Positions 48,472 through 59,392 are shown, numbered from the stretch's first letter. The stretch is 64,000 bases of DNA from Caprella mutica (GCA_947561585.1 CANNZV010002345.1:38502-102501); one strand, 5' to 3'. The notes: generated from the sequence alone by a model not told the origin. A program made the numbers and translations.

Positions 48472-48966
48472 CAGTGAGAATCCCATATTTTGGAACACAA
48501 AATTTATGAACTATCCAAAATTATGGAAAAAATATGGAAATGCAAAATTTACGGAAAGTTGTGATTTTGTTTAAATATTTGTAGTTACCTTCTTTCTATA
48601 GATTACTATTATATTTTATTTTGAAATTAACTAGAAATTAATTATTTTATTTTAAAATTTATTTAAAATAAAAATTAACTAATATAACAGCCAATGATAT
48701 GGAAATATTGCTTCCAACAAAAGAAAGAGAAGCTAATTAATATTACGTCAAGAAATACAGAAAAATGTGACAGTAGAATTATTTAAAAAAAAAAAAAAAA
48801 AAAGTTCATCAAATATTGCATAAAAAATGTGTTTCTGAATAAAAAATAAATATTTAACTTTACAGCTTCCATTTTCTTTTTTATTTCGCTTGTAGTGGCT
48901 ATACATTTTTAATGGAATACAAAATTTTGGGACTGTTCAGTTGTCCATAATTGAGAAGCTGTACTG
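48472..48966. mobile_element. Candidate pogo/Tc1-like non-autonomous element
   Basis: Bounded by TA-CAGTGAGAATCCCATATT at left and ACTG-TA at right (48963-48968). The ends are only loosely inverted. Contains a 19-A run at 48785-48803. A 74-codon minus-strand frame overlapping its right end has no motif I can name. The family assignment rests on the TA-CAGT ends alone. Confidence 0.35.
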
Positions 48967-49247
48967 TAGGAAGTAATAGTATCATCGAGTAGCTTCTCTG
49001 CATCCATGAGCTTTGTTAAAGAATTTTTGACGGTTATTTTGTTTTTGAAGTTGCATTCATTTTCATACTTGATGTCTTCGATATTTAAAATAAAAAAGTT
49101 GCACACAAAAATAAAATTTCTAAGAAGTTGCATTAGTGGATAAATTTGATCATTAGATGTCTATATAAAATATATTTTGAAATACTTGTGAACATAGACT
49201 ATGAGCACCATAACGCCAAATAATCCGAAAAACTATGCACACTGTAA

Positions 49248-49370
49248 GGTATCATGGATACCAATTAAAATTAATAATAATTATACCGTTTCTTCTTCAA
49301 TTCTCAAGTAGGAGGAGCTTAGCGAAAAGTCTGGTGGAAAGACTGAAAAAACCTACGTTTGTACGGCGCC
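49248..49370. mobile_element. Right half of a family B MITE
   Basis: Begins inside the palindromic core (GGTATCATGGATACC) and runs to AACCTACGTTTGTACGGCG, the family B right end. The left arm is absent: the copy is broken at the centre of symmetry. Confidence 0.75.
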
Positions 49371-49463
49371 TAACTGTTCTTGTGGAATCGCGTTTCAATC
49401 CGTTTGCAATAATTAATATTCACTCAGGGACTCGTAAGAAGCTGTAGCTGAAATTCCTAACTC

Positions 49464-49901
49464 AAAAATTGCTGAGTCCTGTTGGAGACTCCATGGTGAT
49501 TGGTGAGTCCTGAGAGTCATCTTTAGCGCATGGTTGCAACTTCGATTCGAGAATTATTCAGATGAACCTTTCTGATTCCAAAACGGCACACTTATACGAG
49601 GGTTGATCTTCCGTTGGATGTCACAGAAGCTCAAACTATGACAGGTTGAATGTTTTGACGTCTCATCTTAACCCTACTCTGTGCTGAAATTGTGGATCTC
49701 CAAACTCAATCATTGTGATGGTCCACAACTTGCTGAATGTCAAATTTCTCATCACCAGTGAAGACTTTATTCTGAACAATCAGGATGTGTCTACTCCTTT
49801 TAGCTACGAGCAATAAACTCTTCAATTTTCAACATTTTAATTGGCTTTGTTCTCAGATCTTCTTTCAGCACTCGATACATTGAAGTTTCACTAATATGGT
49901 T
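49464..49901 (-). pseudogene. Decayed Tc1/mariner-type transposase
   Basis: Three minus-strand frames joined end to end resemble an IS630/Tc1/mariner transposase, the DDE/D enzyme that cuts and pastes such elements. 49901 downward gives ISETSMYRVLKEDLRTKPIK, like the DNA-binding helix-turn-helix end of the family. After a frameshift near 49805 comes VFTGDEKFDIQQVVDHHND (first catalytic Asp at 49751-49753), a stop, then VWRSTISAQSRVKMRRQ and ASVTSNGRS, with two more in-frame stops. After a second shift near 49527 comes WSLQQDSAIF, the region of the second catalytic Asp (49476-49478). The third acidic residue is missing. With at least three stops and two frameshifts it is inactive. One stop (TGA after HHND) sits where relatives usually have Arg. 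The half-MITE at 49248-49370 may have removed the C-terminal part. Confidence 0.7.
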
Positions 49902-50531
49902 TCTGCAGACTTTTTAAGATGAGATCGACGTGGGTTTCGAACGTGGGTTTTAATAGTTTTTTGGTTCGTAAGCTTCGTTTGATATAAGCTTCAAAATGAT
50001 ATAATATTTGTAAAATTAACTATAGATTTTGAATGATTTATTCGATACGAAATCTGGTTGAAAAGAAGAAGGGTTAGCAGCTGGATGGAACTTGTAAAAG
50101 TTTGCCAAAATATGTACATATAATTAGAAATAAGAAATTTACGAAATTAAGTAACGATCTAAATAGCTTAATTTACCATTAAAGTTGTTAACCATTTAGG
50201 CACTAATACGAAAAGGGGCTATTTTAAATCAAGGCGTTTTGGCGTTCCATGATTTTAAAACTAATTAGGTTTTCCTCTGAAATTTCTTTTTATTGATTAT
50301 TGTTAATATTTCACTTACATGTAATTTTATAGGTTAATGCAATACAAAAGTATAATTTCGACAGATAGTATTGTACAATTTGCAACCGATAGAGTTGTTA
50401 CGTCTATTTACCTTTATTCATCATTCAGAAACTGCCTAGACTGACGTAACAATTAGCATTCTCGGAAACTGGAATTTCGTGATTGCATTCTTGCATTTTT
50501 AGGATTTAGATTACCTAAGTGTCCTAGACTA
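49902..50531. other. Spacer, no gene seen
   Basis: 49902-49960 may be a further N-terminal remnant of the transposase. The rest is unique and unremarkable. Confidence 0.45.
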
Positions 50532-50572
50532 TATATCTTCTATGGCACCACCTTAATTTTCTCACTGAGGGC
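50532..50572 (-). mobile_element. GTTATGG-family half element
   Basis: TCTTCTATGGCACCACCTTA then ATTTTCTCACTGAGGG: a single inverted end of the family, no partner end. Confidence 0.6.
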
Positions 50573-51078
50573 TGTTGAAACTGTTAGTTAGTATAGTTTT
50601 TAATTCTGAACTTAGATTCTATTTTCCTCTAGGTGTAGACCTAGGATTGTATAGCGTAAATTGCAACCTATTGTAAATTGCCCAATTTCACACTTCCCCT
50701 CACCAATTGTTAGGAGATTGCGCACTACTCCTTACCAATAGAGTGTGCACTACCCCTTAACAATAGTTAGCGCACTACCCCAATAGTTAAGTACTGTCCC
50801 TCTATCGATAACTAAGATGGATGCCTGGCTGTTATCGGCAGCTTTCAGTGTTACTGTCACTAGAGAGTAATGCTCTTCTGCCGCTAAACACCTTCAAATA
50901 CGTCTCAGATGTCAATTAGGCACGAGCCGACCTAATGGATTGAGATTAAGTGATATCAACTCTCGGAATATTGAACAGTTTGCCTGCTGTGGAATATAGA
51001 TACATTATTCTAATGCTAATTTAGGTAGAAGGATTGTGTACTAGGGTAGTAATATACTAGTATTAATTTAGGTAGTAG
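50573..51078. other. Spacer with degenerate 25-30 bp repeat
   Basis: At about 50710-50790 three diverged copies of GCGCACTACYCCTTAMCAATAG-like sequence occur. TATCGATA (a DREF-type motif) is at 50803. No gene recognised downstream. Confidence 0.4.
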
Positions 51079-51080
51079 TA

Positions 51081-51461
51081 CAGTAGAACTCTTCTATACT
51101 GAATTTCAACTATTTCACTATAGAGGATTTAAGGGCCTGGCCTTTTTCCATGACAGACTACGGATAATAAATCTTTTATAATAAATACATCATACGACGC
51201 ATTTCTTTTTTTAACTCTAAAAATCAGGATGGTATACAGTACTCATGACTTCATTATAGAGGAGTTGCACTGGTAGAACTCCTTTTTCGTTAAATACAAA
51301 TAATTTACTCAGATTCACTATATAGAGATTCATAGAAAACTCAATGCAATTAGTGGTGGACTAAACTAAATATGTTCACTTTAGAGGTTAGTTCGTTATA
51401 CAGGAGTCTACTAATCAGGATGATTCACTATAAAGGAGTTTTTTATAGAGCAGTTCTACTG
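51081..51461. mobile_element. MITE family D, two copies back to back
   Basis: TA then CAGTAGAACTCTTCTATACT at the left, AGAGCAGTTCTACTG then TA at the right (51458-51463). An internal junction GGAGTTGCACTG/GTAGAACTCC at about 51272 contains an outgoing and an incoming end, so the 381 bp are two units of about 190 bp. Inner motifs TTCACTATAGAGGA are shared with 28173, 35291 and 16195. The terminal CAGTAGAACTC and TA target fit pogo/Tigger-type elements. Non-coding. Confidence 0.7.
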
Positions 51462-51463
51462 TA

Positions 51464-51945
51464 TAAAAGATATATAGAGGGACAAAATCAATTAACGAAT
51501 AAAAAGATTAAGTCATCCCAATTACAGATTAAAAGTAGTCTTTATTTGAAACATACAATCTCATAAAATATCTATACTATTGGGAAGTAATATCAATAGT
51601 ATTATAATCACTTAATCACAAAATAAATGTATAATCACAATGAATTATTTTTGATAATCATTTTGTACAGTCGACAGAATTTCAATGGTCGGAAATTGTT
51701 CCTTTACCTTCTTTCTCAGGCTTTTATTGTATGTTGCTAATAATTCGGTAATTTTGTCTCGATACCAATTTTCAGGAGCAGAGCAACACGTTTAACGACT
51801 TCTTTTTAATGCTCTCCAACAGATTCCAGATAATAAAGGATGCCCTTAAAATTTAAGGACCGCGATTACACCGAAATAAAGTCCAGACTATAAAATTATC
51901 AGGAATTTTTATGTGCAGTTCATGATACCCTCAGTGGGACAATAT
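51464..51945. other. Spacer, no gene seen
   Basis: Unique sequence, no motif recognised. Confidence 0.5.
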
Positions 51946-51959
51946 CCCGATACAATTAG

Positions 51960-54412
51960 AGGGGAGGTATCGAGAGAGAGAGAGAGTGAGAGAGATGTAT
52001 CGAGGAGAAATGTATCGAGGGGAAAAGTATCGGGGGAAAAGTATCGAGGGGAGGTATCGAGGGGAAAAGTATCGAGGGAAGGTATCGAGGAGAGCTGTTG
52101 AGGAGAAATGTATCGAGGAGAAAAGTATCGAGGGGAAAGTATCGAGGTAAAGAGAGCGTTCGAGGTAGAGATAGAGTCGTATCGAGGGTGACAAAGAGTC
52201 GCATCGAGGGTGACTAACAGTCGTATCGAGGGTGACTAAGAGCGGTATCGAGGGTGACAAAGAGTCGTATCGAGGGTGACAAAGAGTGGTATCGAGGGTG
52301 ATAAAGAGTCGTATCGAGGGTGACTAAGAGTGGTATCGAGGGTGACTAAGAGTGGTATCGAGGGTGACAAAGAGTCGTATAGAGGGTGACAAAGAGTCGT
52401 ATCGAGGGTGACAAAGAGTCGTATCGAGGGTGACTAACAGTCGTATCGAGGGTGACAAAGAGTGGTATCGAGGGTGACAAAGAGTCATATCGAGGGTGAC
52501 TAATAGTCGTATCGAGGGTGACAAAGAGTGGTATCGAGGGTGACAAAGAGTCATATCGAGGGTGACTAATAGTCGTATCGAGGGTGACAAAGACTGGTAT
52601 CGAGGGTGACAAAGAGTCGTATCGAGGGTGACTAACAGTCGTATCGATGGTGACTAATGGTCGTATCGAAGGTGACTAATAGTCATATTGAGGGTGACTA
52701 ACAGTCGTATCGAGGGTGACTAACAGTCGTATCGAGGGTAACTAACAGTCGTATCGAGGGTGACTAACAGTCGTATCTAGGGTGACTAACAGTCGTATCG
52801 AGGGTGACTAACAGTCGTATCGATGGTGACTAAGAGTCGTATCGAGGGTGACTAACAGTCGTATCGAGGGTTACTAACAGTCGTATCGAGGGTGACTAAC
52901 AGTCATATAGAGGGTGACTAACAGTCGTATCGAGGGTGACTAACAGTCGTATCGAGGGTGACTAACAGTCGTATCGAGGGTGAGTAACAGTCGTATCGAG
53001 GGTGACTAACAGTCGTATCGAGGGTGACTAACAGTCATATCGAGGGTGACTAACAGTCGTATCGAGGGTGACAAACAGTAGTATCGAGGGTGACTATAAC
53101 AGTCGTATCGATGGTGACTAACAGTCGTATTGAGGGTGACTAACAGTCGTATCGTGTGTGACTAACAGTCGTATCGAGGGTAACTAACAGTCGTATCGAG
53201 GGTGACTAACAGTCGTATCTAGGGTGACTAACAGTCGTATCGAGGGTGACTAACAGTCGTATCGATGGTGACTAAGAGTCGTATCGAGGGTGACTAATAG
53301 TCGTATCGAGGGTGACTAACAGTCGTATCGAGGGTGACTAACAGTCATATCGAGGGTGACTAACAGTCGTATCGAGGGTGACTAACAGTCGTATCGAGGG
53401 TGACTAACAGTCGTATCGATGGTCACTAACAGACGTATCGAGGGTGACTAACAGTCGTATCGATGGTCACTAACAGACGTATCGAGGGTGACTAACAGTC
53501 GTATCGAGGGTCACTAATAGTCGTATCGAGGGTGACTAACAGTCGTATCGAGGGTGACTAACATTCGTATCGAGGGTGACTAACAGTCGTATCGAAGGTG
53601 ACTAACAGTCGTATCGAGGGTGACTAACAGTCGTATCGAGGGTGACTAACAGTCGTATCGAGGGTGACTAACAGTCGTATCGAGGGTGACTAACAGTCGT
53701 ATCGAGGGTGACTAACAGTCGTATCGAGGGTGACTAACAGTCGTATCGAGGGTGACTAACAGTCGTATCGAGGGTGACTAACAGTCGTATCGAGGGTGAC
53801 TAACAGACGTATCGAAGGTGACTAACAGTCGTATCGAGGGTGACTAACAGTCGTATCGAGGGTGACTAACAGTCGTATCGAGGGTGACTAACAGTCGTAT
53901 CGATGGTCACTAACAGACGTATCGAGGGTGACTAACAGTCGTATCGAGGGTCACTAATAGTCGTATCGAGGGTGACTAACAGTCGTATCGAGGGTGACTA
54001 ACATTCGTATCGAGGGTGACTAACAGTCGTATCGAAGGTGACTAACAGTCGTATCGAGGGTGACTAACAGTCGTATCGAGGGTGACTAACAGTCGTATCG
54101 AGGGTGACTAACAGTCGTATCGAGGGTGACTAACAGTCGTATCGAGGGTGACTAACAGTCGTATCGAGGGTGACTAACAGTCGTATCGAGGGTGACTAAC
54201 AGTCGTATCGAGGGTGACTAACAGTCGTATCGAGGGTGACTAACAGACGTATCGAAGGTGACTAACAGTCGTATCGAGGGTGACTAACAGTCGTATCGAG
54301 GGTGACTAACAGTCGTATCGAGGGTGACTAACAGTCGTATCGAGGGTGACTAACAGTCGTATCGAGGGTGACTAACAGTCGTATCGAGAGTGACTAACAG
54401 TCGTATCGAGGT
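51960..54412. repeat. 22-bp minisatellite (GTATCGAGGGTGAC), about 105 copies
   Basis: Left edge (51960-52170) uses short units GTATCGAGGGGAAAA of 13-16 bp. From 52180 the unit is GTATCGAGGGTGACAAAGAG plus TC, and from about 52620 GTATCGAGGGTGACTAACAG plus TC. The right two thirds are highly uniform and organised in 20-unit blocks of 440 bp. Minus-strand open frames come from 66-bp periodicity and are not genes. Confidence 0.98.
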
Positions 54413-55114
54413 AGAATCTCATCCCCATATAGCTTGTCTTCACTCACTATAAATTTATTAATGCAGTAGCCCGAAAAGTTCTAAATGAATTGCAATAAAT
54501 TACCGAATTAGTTAATCTAATCTGTTATATTTGACTAAATGCATTATATGAATGCAGTATATTTTAATGCTCAAATTGCATGTAGTTAGTGTAATAAAAT
54601 TTAATTAATATACTAAATAAAGTAGAGCACATTTATAACAGGTTAGTAGTGTAAAAATTAAATTATCAAATATCCTATCATGTAGAACAAAATTAAGCAG
54701 ATTTTCATATTTTAATTCATATAGTAAATCAAATCAACGTAGTAATTGATTAAAACATTTTTTTGGGAGAAAAATAATGAAATCTATTTAAAAAACCCTA
54801 CAATTTTGATCAATAGAAACCTATTGATCGGAACCCTCGTCCACCCTCCAGTTAACAATTTCAACGAACTGTGACCAAAGTCTTTCATGTTTTTTTACAA
54901 TAGTTTTCTTTCCATGCGAAGTAACCCCAAAATATTTGTGAATAGCCTGAGGCTGCTGTAGAAGCAATTAAGATAAGCTGTGGTAGAGCTATGCGGGTAC
55001 ATGTATATATATATATACCCCAATTACAGTCTTCTTTATCTACACCTTTCAGCGACCAACGTGAAGCAACTGGAAAAGTTAAATGGCTAGAAACTGTCTT
55101 TGAAATGCAAGGTT
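54413..55114. other. AT-rich spacer
   Basis: Unique AT-rich sequence with an ATATATATATA run near 55004. No gene recognised. Confidence 0.5.
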
Positions 55115-55321
55115 GGGTAAATTACGAATTATCGGTCAGTTTCACATCTTTGGTCATATAAGAAAAACGATATTATAATTGTTATTTTATTTTTATTAGT
55201 ATCCATGATACCTACAGGTATCATGGATATCAATAAAAATAAAAATAAAATAACAATTATAATATCGTTTTCTCTTATATGACCGAAGATGTGAAACTGA
55301 CCGATAATTCGTAATTTACCC
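55115..55321. mobile_element. MITE family C, intact copy
   Basis: 207-bp near-perfect palindrome: GGGTAAATTACGAATTATCG to CGATAATTCGTAATTTACCC, with TTGGTCATATAAGAAAAACG inverted inside. Centre (55197-55234) is ATCCATGATACCTACAGGTA plus TCATGGATA, the core shared with family B. Few arm mismatches, so probably the youngest C copy here. Target duplication not evident. Confidence 0.85.
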
Positions 55322-55895
55322 GAGTGCTTTGAAATCCATTTAAACCGTCGTTTCTAAAGTTGATTTCTAAGTATATTATTTGGGCACCTAATATTAATCA
55401 CTTCAAACAATTATAATTAATACATATTAGAATTTCTAAAAAATATGCATAATACTAGTCAACACATGTTTTGTTAATAAATAACTAAAAGGATGACTAT
55501 TTTGTAATATTTGTTTTACCTGAAGATTTCATTGAAGCAACCTGTATTAACTATTAAATTGGGCTATGCAAATAGATTTCCAACTTAAAATACTTTATAC
55601 CATATTATTAATCAAATATTAACCCTTCATGAATGACTATATATTAATTAAGATCATATTGTAAGATATATAATCTTCGGTGAATATTAAATAAGTCTTC
55701 CAAACACTCTACCTATAGTACCAATCATCTAATTAGTAGATCTCCTATTAGCTCATACGCCATCAACAGGTTTAGGCTCAAGTACTCAGTCAAGATTCAC
55801 CTGTTGACAATCATACTAATTAGCAGACTGAGATGTAAAATACTAATCTGCAATCAATCAAAAGCTCTTATCATCACCAACAGAGGTTGCGAACT
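55322..55895. other. Spacer, no gene seen
   Basis: Unique. The sequence grows less AT-rich toward 55700-56100. Confidence 0.5.
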
Positions 55896-55950
55896 CAACG
55901 CCATCTAGCGATTGCAACGCCATCTAGCGATTGCAACGCCATCTACTTTC
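55896..55950 (-). promoter_or_regulatory. Tandem CTCF-like sites
   Basis: CAACGCCATCTAGCGATTG occurs twice exactly and a third time truncated (CAACGCCATCTACTTTC), period 19 bp. On the minus strand each reads CGCTAGATGGCGTTG, close to the CTCF core. Motif-level evidence only; it could equally be a small minisatellite. Confidence 0.35.
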
Positions 55951-56034
55951 TGGTACTGAAACTGACGGCACTCAAACCTGGAAACAATACGATGTCTTCA
56001 TTTGTCTATTAAGGCGACACAAAGGCCTATTCTG

Positions 56035-56090
56035 ATTGGCCAAGAGAACAAGAACGTCATGAGTACCTTTCTGTTCCGATCTGTGATTGG
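56035..56090 (-). promoter_or_regulatory. CCAAT/TGACGT promoter-like module
   Basis: On the minus strand CCAATCACA (56082-56090), then 26 nt from the CCAAT box to TGACGT (56054-56059), then CCAATCAGAA (56035 region). Same parts and same 26-nt spacing as 30777-30813. No linked gene is evident. Confidence 0.3.
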
Positions 56091-56110
56091 TCTACTTCAG
56101 TTGCGCTTGA

Positions 56111-58286
56111 AATAATTAGTTAAATTGTAAATATGATCAATGAACTACCTACTCTGTTCTAAGTTACATTGTTCAAAAAGATAGTTAAACTTTAGATCTT
56201 ATAGATAATATATAATATCCTTTTCTAGTCCAGTAATAAAAGGACGTCACAAATGAAATTCATTCCTATTCCTGGAATTGAGATGTAGGCCGAGTCCATT
56301 ATCATTCCTGGCATAGTTCATCGGACGAGAATCTTAATTAGCAAACTTGAATGATGTCTCCTTCTATTCTCCCGTCAATAATTCGATGAGTTAATTTGTC
56401 CGACGAATTCAATAGATTTTTGGCAAATAACTTAGGTGCCTCCATCTCTTAATAAATAAGCCTGTTTATTGGCAAGTTAATTAGGTAATTTAATAAATAA
56501 CTAAGTTATTGAAGAAATTATTTAGTTAATTAAAGGAAAGAATGTTTAATCCTCCATTACTGGTTATAGTTTTCTCATTCCTTTGATATAAGGCATCAAC
56601 ATTGTGTTTGGTGAAAGAATTTGAAGATAGATCCCTCTGTTCACAGTATGAGCCGACACATGTTAACCATGCCTTGCCCATTGTACTCAAAGTTTCTTAT
56701 TTGAATAGAGTGTGTTGTTGTGAAAGGAAGATGAATATAGAGCAGTTCATTTTGAAGCCTCTCCTTTTATTAATTTCCCTTTGACTGGCCGTATTCCGAT
56801 CTCTATGTGAAATAGAAATCCTTCCCTGCGGTTCAGGGATTATTCCGGTAAAGGGATTTTCAAAGGCGTCGGTGTCACATTACATGGTGTAATTATTGTA
56901 AGAGTTATTGTTTACGGCATACAATGGCTGTATAATATACGTCTTGCATTCAAGCATATGAAAGATTGGATACTTGATATGCATTGAAACTTGTTAGGGA
57001 AAATACAGTAGTGAATTTCCATGAATATTCTACAGAACGTGTTCTTGTTTTGTTATGTTCCGAATCGGAAAATTCAATGCTACCGAAATCATTTACAAAT
57101 ACAGTTCTTTTCGATTAAAGTTTGTTGCACGGAAACTGAAGTTGCTATTGGGGAAACCTAGAAAATAGTTTCTGGGCCATAATAAAATGTACCTTAGATG
57201 CAATAAAAGTCAGCTGGGTTGCGAAACTGAGACCAGATACCCACCTCTACGATCCATTTCCTCTAACTAAAATTCGGTCGCATTTCTGATTGCAGAAGTT
57301 GGCCGAAAACTGCGTGAACTTGAACAAAAGATGGCAAAAATTAGCCGTAACTTCCTGGAAGTCCCTTAGAAAAAGTTACAGTGGAAAATGCTAGAAAGGA
57401 GTAACAATGTAGCACTCCACCGTGAATTCCTAGGTGTGCGTCCTCGAGCGGAAAAACGGGCATTAAAAACCTAATTAACTTGAATTAACTAACTCACACA
57501 AATAAAGATGATGATGAAGTTCTCAACTTCTCCTCAACTCGATGACAATTCGGCGGAGGAAAAATAAGTCGAAACAAAAAGTTTCCATTGAAGAATTTCA
57601 CGGCGGATGACTTTTATGATTTGCCATATTAAAACTTTTACGATAGGACATTTCTATATATCCATTACATCTAGAAAGTATTTCCATCTATCTTTCATTG
57701 TCAGCCGTCGAAATGAGAACAGCTTTTTCATAAGATGTCACATATCACGCTACCTACCTATTTCACAAATGACTTTTCTAAAAAGAGCAATTATCTCTAA
57801 GACTGAATGAGATTTTTTTTTCATTTCAACTCGCGTCGTCCTTTCTGCCTCATATTTCAAAGCTTTTTATTTCACAGAAGACATCAGAATCTTCATCTAG
57901 AAACCCTTTTCATATTTGGCTCCAAGACAAATTTACATTACGAACCTAAATATTCGGAAAATTAAACATCCTTGCCCGAAAAATTGTCCTTCCTAAATTT
58001 TATTCAGAGTCAGGAGCATGAAATGAGATTTTTGGCGACAGTTTAATAGACCTTACGGTGATGATGGAATAGCACTGACAAAAAAAAAAAAAAAAGACTA
58101 GGAGGTGCATAATGGCTTGAAAGGACGATAGAAAAATTACGAGTTCAAAAGCAGAGTGTGAATCGTAGTTATAATTTAAAAAACAGTAATACGATTTAAA
58201 ATTCATTCAATTAATAATACGAATAAGCTAAAAAAAACATATTTTAATAAGCCTATAATAGGAATAAGTTGAAACAAAAGTTTCAT
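56111..58286. other. Unique spacer, mixed composition
   Basis: Less repetitive than the rest of the window. Several 60-70 codon frames (56602-56784, 57607-57810, 58000-58206) start at weak sites and lack motifs. A 24-codon amphipathic frame GRKLRELEQKMAKISRNF follows a TTCTGATTGCAG acceptor-like site near 57297 but stops at once. A 16-A run lies at 58080-58095. Confidence 0.4.
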
Positions 58287-58700
58287 CAAGTTTAAACATC
58301 TTCTATTAAGTTAAAACCTGTTTTTAATAAGTTTAAACATGTTCTATTAAGTTAAAACCTGTTTTTAATAAGTTTAAACATGTTTAAATAAGTTTAACAT
58401 GTTTAAATAAGTTTAAACATGTTTAAATAAGTTTAAACAAATTTAAATAAGTTTAAACATGTTTAAATAAGTTTAAACATGTTTAAATAAGTTTAAACAT
58501 GTTCGAATAAGTTTAAACATGTTCGAATAAGTTTAAACATATTTAAATAAGTTTAAACATGTTTAAATAAGTTTAAACAAATTTAAATAAGTTTAAACAT
58601 GTTTAAATAAGTTTAAACATGTTTAAATAAGTTTAAACATGTTCGAATAAGTTTAAACATGTTCGAATAAATTTAAACTTAAATTTACGAGTTTAAACAA
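58287..58700. repeat. 20-bp palindromic minisatellite, about 20 copies
   Basis: Unit AAGTTTAAACATGTTTAAAT. The 16-mer TTTAAACATGTTTAAA is a perfect palindrome, so every unit can form a hairpin. The left end shows a 53-bp compound unit repeated twice (TCTATTAAGTTAAAACCTG). Variants GTTCGAATAAG and ACAAATTTAAAT recur as a block (58440 and 58580). Confidence 0.97.
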
Positions 58701-59180
58701 CTTTTTAACAAATTTTGACAAATTTCTGAAACAAGCTTTGCAGGAATTATTTTAATTTTTTTTAACAAATTTTATATGTTTGAAGAATTGCAACAACTTT
58801 AACAAATTTTTAACATGTTCAATAAATTTAACAAATGTTAACACGATTTAACGAGTTGAAGCATGTTTTTTACAAGTTCAAACATTTCCTTTCAAGTTTA
58901 ACCATCTAATTGAAATTCAGCAAGTCAGAGTTTTCTCCAGAAATCTTAAACAAATGTTCTTTTGGTGCTTGTATATTTTAGCGTAGACTTTGCGAGAGAG
59001 TTTCTCTAGGAGATAATTCGAAGCCATGAAGAAGATGGGCACATTTTTCTCACATTGTGACAGACAACCGTAAGCAGATGCATGGAAATCATCTCCAGGT
59101 CATCTCCTCTGAAATATAGTGTGTAAACAGATAACGTATCTATGCAACAGTTCGCCAAAAACAAATAGAACGGGGAGGCG
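58701..59180. other. Spacer, relics of the preceding array
   Basis: To about 58900 words such as AACAAATTTTAAC and ACGAGTTTAAAC persist. A 65-codon minus frame at 59006-59203 has no motif. Confidence 0.45.
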
Positions 59181-59392
59181 GACAGGGCACTCTTAGAGCG
59201 CATACCTTAGCGGCCGCTAGTAAGTACTTTTGTGTTATGAACAACCTTGACCTTGACCTATGACCCAATCACTCCAAAAATGCGATCAAATAGTTCCTTG
59301 GTATTGACCAAGCGTCCTATCAAATTTCAGACAGTTTGATTTAATAGTTATAGAGTTAAGCGAACAACAAGATAAAAAATAAATAAATAGGG
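59181..59392 (+). mobile_element. SINE-like retroposon, copy 3
   Basis: Plus-strand orientation: head GGCACTCTTAGAGCGCATAC, body with ACCTTGACCTTGACCTATGA, 3' end AACAACAAGATAAAAAATAA then ATAAATA. Same family as 41690 and 46809, single body unit. Confidence 0.65.

Noticed and set aside
48909..49133. 74-codon minus-strand frame near the transposase relic, considered as its C-terminal part
   Set aside because: I could not align it to the end of a Tc1/mariner transposase, and a half-MITE separates the two.
30367..56290. CTACATCTCAAT at 30367 and its complement near 56277, considered as further support for an inverted duplication of the two CCAAT regions
   Set aside because: A 12-base match is expected many times by chance in 64 kb, and the sequence around it does not align.
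57290..57370. Possible exon with amphipathic Lys-Leu-Arg-Glu-Leu-Glu-Gln-Lys frame after a good acceptor
   Set aside because: Only about 24 codons before a stop and no donor; a chance match is likely.
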